A DNA stretch of 22,161 bases. Source: a virus. The stretch is taken from IMG/VR virus record IMGVR_UViG_3300035198_000031, positions 1 to 22,161 of that record; one strand, written 5' to 3'. Shown here piece after piece: positions 9,343 through 14,751 of this stretch (positions are counted from its first letter, which is position 1; every line of letters starts with the position of its first letter). The notes beneath the pieces were generated by a model, which searched no databases, was not told where the DNA came from, and saw nothing but the letters and a program-made list of their open reading frames with translations. Made by a program: the position numbers and the translations under genes.

Positions 9343-11162
9343 GGATCTCCCATCCTGTGTATAACAATGTATGATCGATTTACGCCGGCTTCAATACTAT
9401 CATGTGCTCCATACTTTGTAGCACAAACAATTGCCGAATCAGAACTACACATTAGTGCCACGGCTTCTAGAGTAGTTGTGTAATGCTGAGAATCAGTTGA
9501 CATACCTGGAAATTCCCGCATTTGATAACGTTTAACCGACCCATCAGCACTAAGGATGTCCAGTTCAATGCCATTCCAAGGAGGTACGGGCATGTAGAAG
9601 GCTTTTATGGCTGCTCCCGCAGCAGATAACCCCTGCCCTGGGTACACACTTCCCCAAAATCTAGCACTATATATAGGATAGGTTACGTTAGATGAACGAG
9701 AAATTTGATCTCTAACCCACTGAGTACTATAGACACGATATGGAGATGTTATTGTATTACTTGTCCATGTAACACTATTCATAATGGATGTATTAAATTC
9801 TATTGTTGTTGCCCATGTCAATGCTGTCCCAGATAGACCACTACCAAAACTTACGCCAAACCGCGGCCACCCATACCCAACAGCCGACAGAGCTTTTGCT
9901 GTAACTTCAACTGTCAAATAATTGATACGCGCACTTGGGGGTACGGTATCAAAAACAGGATAAACAGATGTGTATAGATCTTCCCACGACGAACTCGTAG
10001 ACACCCACATATAAGTAGAATCACTACCATCTCCTAATGCATCGGCATTAGACCTATCATAATAGTTACAGAAATTTGTCCGTATTCTCGTAACTCGCAT
10101 CTCTCCAGTAGTTCGGAAATCTTCAGCACATACTGCTACTCCACGGATATTACACAAATGATATGAATCCCAATATCCAGAAGTTACAGGATTGTATTCC
10201 CAGTAATAGTTCGGAAAAGTAGTTACAGGCCAGTCTGCGGTAACAAGTATACTATCTGACCAATAAGTGGTTGTAGGATATGCTCCCGCACCAAATATAA
10301 GTCCTACCCTAACATATCCCGTACTGGCTGTAGTTCGTGCCCTGACATACACTCTAACCCCAGATACTGGTCGAACATTACTTGTGATAGTAGGAGTTTG
10401 AAAGTAAAAATTATAGTATGATCCCGTACTGGAAGTATAAATGTATGTTGAATCATCATTATCAGATATAAGTTCGTAGGCTTGTTTATCAGGATTGGAA
10501 CGAGACCACCCGCTATAGCTTCCATCTGCACTTGGAAATATATTGTCTTTTGAAGTAAGGGTTGCAGAGGAAGTTCTCCATTCATCCTTCCCATACATTG
10601 TGGGGTCAATATACCAGCATTTAGCTGTTAGTATAGTTGAAGTAGCAGTACCTGGAGTTGTTATTGCCGATGCACCCGTACATGATAGGCATATCCCAAA
10701 GTAATAATTTCCACGGGTCTTTGGTACAAAATACCCAGTTGTGTGGTTATATGATGACAAAGTGTCATATTGTTCTGTGTCAAAAACAACTAATTTTGCT
10801 ACTTCTGCCCCAGTAATTGCCCCCTCAGTAAAATCCAGAGCAGTACCCAATGATGCACGTACTCTATCCCATTGATCTTTGCCTAATGCCTGCCAGCTAT
10901 TATCCCAATAAGTGAGCAAAACTCCCTTGTCTTCGACTTCAACCAATGCCCCACTCACGGGTATAATATCACTTGTCACAGCATAGGACGATACTGCCAT
11001 TGCAGCAACTCGTCCTGCAATATGCCTACCAGACAGAGATGAGCTAAATCCATAATGTTCCTTCTCCAAAGTTGCTGATAGCGCCTGGAAATTCTCCCGT
11101 GTTTCACGTGGAACATCTCGTATATTGGAATCAGAACTTGGCTTACCTGCACTCCATGCCAT
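9333..11162 (-). CDS. Long fibre/receptor-binding protein with internal duplication (609 aa)
   Basis: I chose the ATG at 11162, which overlaps the previous stop as TAATG; an upstream in-frame start at 11252 would lie inside the previous gene. Residues 1-95 match the N-terminal module of the two preceding fibre genes (W near the start, K-P, N-F-Q-A-L, H, G-R-H). Residues about 120-185 resemble the first half of a C1q/TNF-like jelly roll (V-V-F-D-T-E, then G-Y-F-V-P-K). Residues about 530-604 resemble its second half, ending in I-V-I-H-R. In between are two related beta modules at about 215-365 and 366-525, sharing D-S-T-Y and V-G-(L/V)-x-F-G-(A/S)-G. A receptor- or glycan-binding role is inferred. 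Confidence 0.9.
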   Translation of the reverse strand: MAWSAGKPSSDSNIRDVPRETRENFQALSATLEKEHYGFSSSLSGRHIAGRVAAMAVSSYAVTSDIIPVSGALVEVEDKGVLLTYWDNSWQALGKDQWDRVRASLGTALDFTEGAITGAEVAKLVVFDTEQYDTLSSYNHTTGYFVPKTRGNYYFGICLSCTGASAITTPGTATSTILTAKCWYIDPTMYGKDEWRTSSATLTSKDNIFPSADGSYSGWSRSNPDKQAYELISDNDDSTYIYTSSTGSYYNFYFQTPTITSNVRPVSGVRVYVRARTTASTGYVRVGLIFGAGAYPTTTYWSDSILVTADWPVTTFPNYYWEYNPVTSGYWDSYHLCNIRGVAVCAEDFRTTGEMRVTRIRTNFCNYYDRSNADALGDGSDSTYMWVSTSSSWEDLYTSVYPVFDTVPPSARINYLTVEVTAKALSAVGYGWPRFGVSFGSGLSGTALTWATTIEFNTSIMNSVTWTSNTITSPYRVYSTQWVRDQISRSSNVTYPIYSARFWGSVYPGQGLSAAGAAIKAFYMPVPPWNGIELDILSADGSVKRYQMREFPGMSTDSQHYTTTLEAVALMCSSDSAIVCATKYGAHDSIEAGVNRSYIVIHRMGDPCF

Positions 11163-11950
11163 TATATCACCCGTGTAATTTTCAATGTGCTTGGCATACC
11201 ATATGATGCAGCACAACCATAAACCATGATATACCAGGTATATGCTTCGCATTGCATGTAAAGTTGTTGCCCAGCAGATAAAAAGATAGTGTCACTATAT
11301 GATATACTATACCATGGTGCTGCACCTAATTTAATTGATGTGCCATCTTCCTCATATATTGACGGTATATAGCTTGATGTTAAAATATAGGATACATGCC
11401 CGTCACCTGATATTGCCGAGCCGTCAACTCTGGGGTATAGATGTATCCATAAATTTGTATGTGATACTGTAGTATATGGTCGAGCGGCTGCTGTAGCCTC
11501 AACACGAAACAGTCCGCTGGCTTTGGGTGTAAAAACACCAGAATTAAATTCTCCCAAACTATCTAACAATTCAGTATCATATAGTACATTAACCGTTGGA
11601 AGCACGCCAGAACACAGTGGTACAGACAGATATGCAATAACATGAGATGTAGGACTTGCTTCAGAAAAGAATTTCCAATCAGGAAATACTCTGATTGCCC
11701 CCTTATTTTCATCCCATGCCATTGCCCCACTTGGAACATTACTCAAGGCAAGAATCTCGGCTGAAGTACCCTTATACAATACGGGAATCTTTCCTGCCAG
11801 ATGCATTCCAGCAGAGGCCGAATCCATACCCTCATGTCCAGTAGCAATTGCGGATTCTAATGCCAACCAGTTATTGCTATGAACCAAGGGTATATCAACA
11901 ATTTCTGTTCCCGTAGTGGGTAAAGTTTTATCCCAAGTTTGGTATGGCAT
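11162..11950 (-). CDS. Fibre protein with C1q/TNF-like C-terminal domain (262 aa)
   Basis: The ATG at 11950 overlaps the upstream stop (TAATG). Residues 1-60 are the shared fibre N-terminal module (N-N-W-L-A-L-E, then A-G-M-H). Residues about 105-262 are a beta-sandwich of C1q/TNF type: N-V-L-Y-D-T-E, then G-V-F-T-P-K-A-S-G-L-F, and strands ending in L-K-I-T-R. The V-(L/V)-(Y/F)-D-T-E and F-x-P-K signatures match the first half of the split domain in the next gene, so the two are paralogues. C1q-like heads trimerise and bind ligands, so a receptor-binding tip is likely. Confidence 0.88.
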   Translation of the reverse strand: MPYQTWDKTLPTTGTEIVDIPLVHSNNWLALESAIATGHEGMDSASAGMHLAGKIPVLYKGTSAEILALSNVPSGAMAWDENKGAIRVFPDWKFFSEASPTSHVIAYLSVPLCSGVLPTVNVLYDTELLDSLGEFNSGVFTPKASGLFRVEATAAARPYTTVSHTNLWIHLYPRVDGSAISGDGHVSYILTSSYIPSIYEEDGTSIKLGAAPWYSISYSDTIFLSAGQQLYMQCEAYTWYIMVYGCAASYGMPSTLKITRVI

Positions 11951-12672
11951 TAGGATAACCTCTCAACAAGCAGCATTCCATACTTACCAATTTCAGCAGA
12001 ACTAGTATGGTCGTGATAGGCACAAACACAAACAGTAGTACCAGCAGCTAGATAACGTATGTCAAACACATTTAATGCCAGATATTGGTAATAATCTGGG
12101 TTTCCTTCCCGATCTTCAATCTTCAGATACTTTGATGTATATGCTAGCCATGTGCCATTAATGTTGCACGTAATTGCAATAACACGATGGTAGTTTGCCT
12201 GGTCGTCTTTCCAGTGTACGTTGGCCTGAATTCTATAATAACCGTTAAATGGAATAGTAATTATAGTTGTATCATCTGTAATTCCAAGAGGGTCGTACAC
12301 TACATTATTGAAAGGAATTGGTGTCCAAGTTGTTGGCTGAATTGTGATACCTGTTATGGTATGAGTACGAAAGGCTTTGGCTGCATAGCCCATTAGGACA
12401 TTAGACCATGCTGAAGTTGCAGTAGAATAAATCTGGAATACACCACTTGCAGTATCGGCTCGGAGTGCTCCATGCCCAATATCACCCGTTATTTCAGAAG
12501 AGCCTACATATAACACTCCCATTGGCCCATAGTGTACTCCAGCACTATCGGCAGACAGTGATCCATGTTCAGTGCCTATGTAGTCCTCTAAAGCCTGCCA
12601 ATTGGCTTTGATGTCCTCTACACTGGCACTTACGCCGTCTGTATCTGCAGGTTTATTTGCATTCCAGCCCAC
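11950..12672 (-). CDS. Fibre protein with C1q-like C-terminal domain (240 aa)
   Basis: Starts with GTG at 12672. The ATG two bases upstream is out of frame and a GGTGGGGG site precedes it. The N-terminal module (residues 1-55: W-N-A-N-K-P, N-W-Q-A-L-E, H, A-G-V-H) is shared with the two following genes and probably joins fibre to virion. Residues about 98-240 match C1q order: A-F at the start, P-I-P-F-N-N-V-V-Y-D, then I-P-F-N-G-Y-Y-R-I, a middle pair of strands, A-A-G-T-T-V, and a final G-M-L-L-V-E-R. It is the closest of the three to standard C1q. Confidence 0.88.
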   Translation of the reverse strand: MGWNANKPADTDGVSASVEDIKANWQALEDYIGTEHGSLSADSAGVHYGPMGVLYVGSSEITGDIGHGALRADTASGVFQIYSTATSAWSNVLMGYAAKAFRTHTITGITIQPTTWTPIPFNNVVYDPLGITDDTTIITIPFNGYYRIQANVHWKDDQANYHRVIAITCNINGTWLAYTSKYLKIEDREGNPDYYQYLALNVFDIRYLAAGTTVCVCAYHDHTSSAEIGKYGMLLVERLS

Positions 12673-12689
12673 ATTCTACCCCCACCAAA

Positions 12690-13427
12690 TTAGTTAGTTG
12701 TTTTCATCAATCTCTTAAACGTGTCGAGGTCATAATCACGCCATGTCTTAATTCTAACTTTGAGGTCACGAGCTTTCTTGTTCTTTTCCCTCTGTATCAT
12801 TTCAGAAATGCAACGCTGGTATTGCTCCCAATAGTTAGCTTTTTTCTGCTCGTCATCTAAAAACAAAGCCCCTCGCCAAGCTGCCCCAAATATTACAGCC
12901 TCAAAATGGAATTTGGTAATATAGTCTGCACATGTTGCATAGCTACTAGCAGCTGAAGCAGATTCACCCCAAGAAGATGGCATGGCAAAATACTTGAGTG
13001 TCATTGTGTAGTCCGAGTCTGGTGTGGGATATAACTGTATTTCCATACCACGTTCGATGTAGTAGTCAGGTGCGCCTACTTCATATGTCTGAGCAATTGC
13101 TGATTCTGTTTCCAGATAGAGTGTTGCACTTGTCGAAGTAGAGTCGGTAGGAGTTAGCTCATCTGCCTCACGTGGACGTAATTTGGACAGTTTCTTTTGT
13201 CCAACCCATATCGTAAGGTGGCCCAAATAATCAGAGGGCAGGCCATATTTAGCCTGCCCTTCTGTTACAGCACTTGTTGCCTCGGTGTATAAGTAGTCAC
13301 AATCATACTTTTCGAGGGTAAGAGCCAGATCCTTACGGGTATCATTGATCCATCCACGTATCTTGATGTCTAAATCATCCCTATCAAGATATGCAGCAAC
13401 CCGTGCTTGTATATCCTCATATGTCAT
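12690..13427 (-). CDS. Head-tail adaptor protein (245 aa)
   Basis: The ATG at 13427 overlaps the upstream stop as TAATG. The N-terminus (M-T-Y-E-D-I-x-A-R-V-A-A-Y-L-x-R-D-D) and helix with W-I-N-D-x-R-K-D-L are typical of podovirus head-tail adaptors (P22 gp4/gp6-type connector families). A beta region follows (about 55-150, with Y-G-L-P-S-D-Y and I-Q-L-Y-P-T-P), then a long charged helix (about 170-240). The protein would bind below the portal. Position after the head genes and before the fibre genes agrees. Confidence 0.87.
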   Translation of the reverse strand: MTYEDIQARVAAYLDRDDLDIKIRGWINDTRKDLALTLEKYDCDYLYTEATSAVTEGQAKYGLPSDYLGHLTIWVGQKKLSKLRPREADELTPTDSTSTSATLYLETESAIAQTYEVGAPDYYIERGMEIQLYPTPDSDYTMTLKYFAMPSSWGESASAASSYATCADYITKFHFEAVIFGAAWRGALFLDDEQKKANYWEQYQRCISEMIQREKNKKARDLKVRIKTWRDYDLDTFKRLMKTTN

Positions 13428-13975
13428 TATTTCTGGCCTCCAAATAGTTCAGGATGGGCTTGCTTCTTATGAGCACCCAATGCAGGCCCACTAGTAAACT
13501 TCAGGCCACATCCAGGTACTGGGCAAGTCCAGGAACGAGGTTTTATGAGAATTCTTGGTGTACTTTGGGCTGACTTCAATGTTTGAATCTCAGACAAAAT
13601 TGAACTCATTGCTTCTGAAATCCTTTCATCAACATACTTCTTGATGTCGTCTCCTTTCACCGAACTAGTATCTGTTCGATCCTCTTTGGGTTCAACATCT
13701 ACTGTAGCCCTAGCACCGCCCAATATACGAAGCTGTGAATTCAATTCGTCAATCTTCTTTGCCTCACTGTCGTCAATTGACGAAAATGTCCTTCCATACT
13801 CAGGATGACTTTTCAGCCAATTGATGATCTCAGGATCATCTGTCTTATACCGTCCCCCCACAAACTCAACACGTTCACCATGCAGTATAACCACCTGCCG
13901 TGACGCCCCATCAATGATTCTGTCCGCAGGCTTTTTAACAAGCCGTAAGTCCTTGATTTTGCTAACAAATAACAT
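13427..13975 (-). CDS. Head-type protein with C-terminal C2H2 zinc finger (182 aa)
   Basis: I chose ATG 13975 because an AAAGGAGG site lies 6-8 bases before it; the in-frame ATG at 13996 would start inside the previous gene and lacks such a site. Residues 1-70 are a small beta domain ending in a D-D-P-E-I-I-N-W-L-K-S-H-P-E-Y-G pattern that I associate with small phage head proteins. Residues about 75-135 are a charged helical linker. The C-terminus has a complete C2H2 finger: C151, C156, H169, H174, with F160 and L166 as core residues and a basic stretch A-H-K-K-Q. It could bind DNA inside the head, or use zinc only for folding. Confidence 0.85.
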   Translation of the reverse strand: MLFVSKIKDLRLVKKPADRIIDGASRQVVILHGERVEFVGGRYKTDDPEIINWLKSHPEYGRTFSSIDDSEAKKIDELNSQLRILGGARATVDVEPKEDRTDTSSVKGDDIKKYVDERISEAMSSILSEIQTLKSAQSTPRILIKPRSWTCPVPGCGLKFTSGPALGAHKKQAHPELFGGQK

Positions 13976-13976
13976 A

Positions 13977-14363
13977 TTATCCTCCTTTCTCCTCATCCTG
14001 TTTGAGGAGTTTTAGACGTGTTATATAAACAATATTGGTATCTTCCGATGGAGTGTTGGTTTTCTCTTCCCAAAATTCAATGCCAACCGTTGCTTGATCT
14101 TTACGCACTCTCAAATAAGGCAAAACAGACTTCAGGAATAAGTAGGCTTTCTTATCCTTCCATCTGGCCCTATACTGTGAATCATGGCGCTGGATAAAAG
14201 CCCCAAGTGCCTGTAAAGTTTCAATGAGTTTAAAGTTCTTATGTGTTACCCAAGCAAACAGTGAAACACCAGAGGTTTTGGGTTCGATCTTTACACATCC
14301 CCCAACATCGAATACCCCACCAACATAAGCCAATAACTCTTTATTAGATTTAGTATCTTGCAT
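13977..14363 (-). CDS. Stand-alone degenerate LAGLIDADG-fold protein (128 aa)
   Basis: ATG at 14363 has a strong AGAGGAGGT site. Residues 13-22 read Y-V-G-G-V-F-D-V-G-G where active endonucleases have (Y/W)-L-A-G-L-x-D-x-(D/E)-G, so the catalytic acid position holds Gly21. The rest keeps the fold: H-K-N-F-K-L-I-E-T-L (about 42-51) and F-L-K-S-V-L-P-Y-L-R-V-R-K-D-Q-A (about 76-91), the usual C-terminal helix pair of single-motif LAGLIDADG enzymes. It is not in an intron: it sits between the MCP stop with its stem-loop and the zinc-finger gene. Its last codons carry the next gene's ribosome site. Cleavage activity is unlikely; DNA or RNA binding is possible. Confidence 0.82.
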   Translation of the reverse strand: MQDTKSNKELLAYVGGVFDVGGCVKIEPKTSGVSLFAWVTHKNFKLIETLQALGAFIQRHDSQYRARWKDKKAYLFLKSVLPYLRVRKDQATVGIEFWEEKTNTPSEDTNIVYITRLKLLKQDEEKGG

Positions 14364-14383
14364 GATACCTCCTCTGCAATAAG

Positions 14384-14410
14384 CTGGTGGGTGGCATGTC
14401 CACCCACCAG
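14384..14410 (-). terminator. Strong stem-loop after the capsid gene
   Basis: A perfect 11-base-pair stem (CTGGTGGGTGG with CCACCCACCAG) closes a five-base loop, 11 bases after the MCP stop. No U-run follows on the minus strand, so it is not a textbook intrinsic terminator. It may act as a partial terminator, an RNA processing site or a 3'-end stabiliser that sets capsid transcript level apart from the genes below. Confidence 0.6.
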
Positions 14411-14421
14411 GCTAGAATTTG

Positions 14422-14751
14422 TTAGCCAGTCACCCCGTACAGTTTACCGTGTTTCTGTTCGTTGTGGAACTCCATTCCAACTTCACAAATATACTGATCC
14501 TTAAAAGAATCATCACCAGGAAGCTGGATGTCGGTCTCCAACTGAACGTCACGGTTCTGGAGATAGCGATATACGAGGTCTTCTAGTTCAACTGCAAATG
14601 CGTACCCAGCATAGTAGCTGGTACTGGTTGTGCTACCAGCATGTTCCAATAGCACTTCCTTCACCAGGTTAACCACACCATGTGGACTAATATACTGAGT
14701 AACAGCAATCCCGTAAGAACGGTCTTTGGGGAACATCTGCAGTTTTCCTTG
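14422..14751 (-). CDS. MCP exon 4
   Basis: Codons 290-398 and TAA. It begins Q-G-K-L-Q-M-F-P-K-D. An ATG inside it at 14736 could be mistaken for the start of a separate 104-residue gene, but it has no ribosome site and the upstream residues belong to the capsid motif. Confidence 0.9.
   Translation of the reverse strand, partial: QGKLQMFPKDRSYGIAVTQYISPHGVVNLVKEVLLEHAGSTTSTSYYAGYAFAVELEDLVYRYLQNRDVQLETDIQLPGDDSFKDQYICEVGMEFHNEQKHGKLYGVTG

Noticed and set aside
9333-11252. Start of the long fibre gene at ATG 11252
   Set aside because: It would overlap 90 bases of the previous gene, while ATG 11162 overlaps its stop as TAATG and begins the N-terminal module shared with the sister fibres.
13976-13996. 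Earlier start of the zinc-finger gene at 13996
   Set aside because: The strong ribosome site AAAGGAGG lies just before the ATG at 13975, within this extension.
14422-14736. A separate 104-residue gene starting at ATG 14736
   Set aside because: It is the capsid C-terminus; upstream in-frame residues G-K-L-Q complete the motif and there is no ribosome site.
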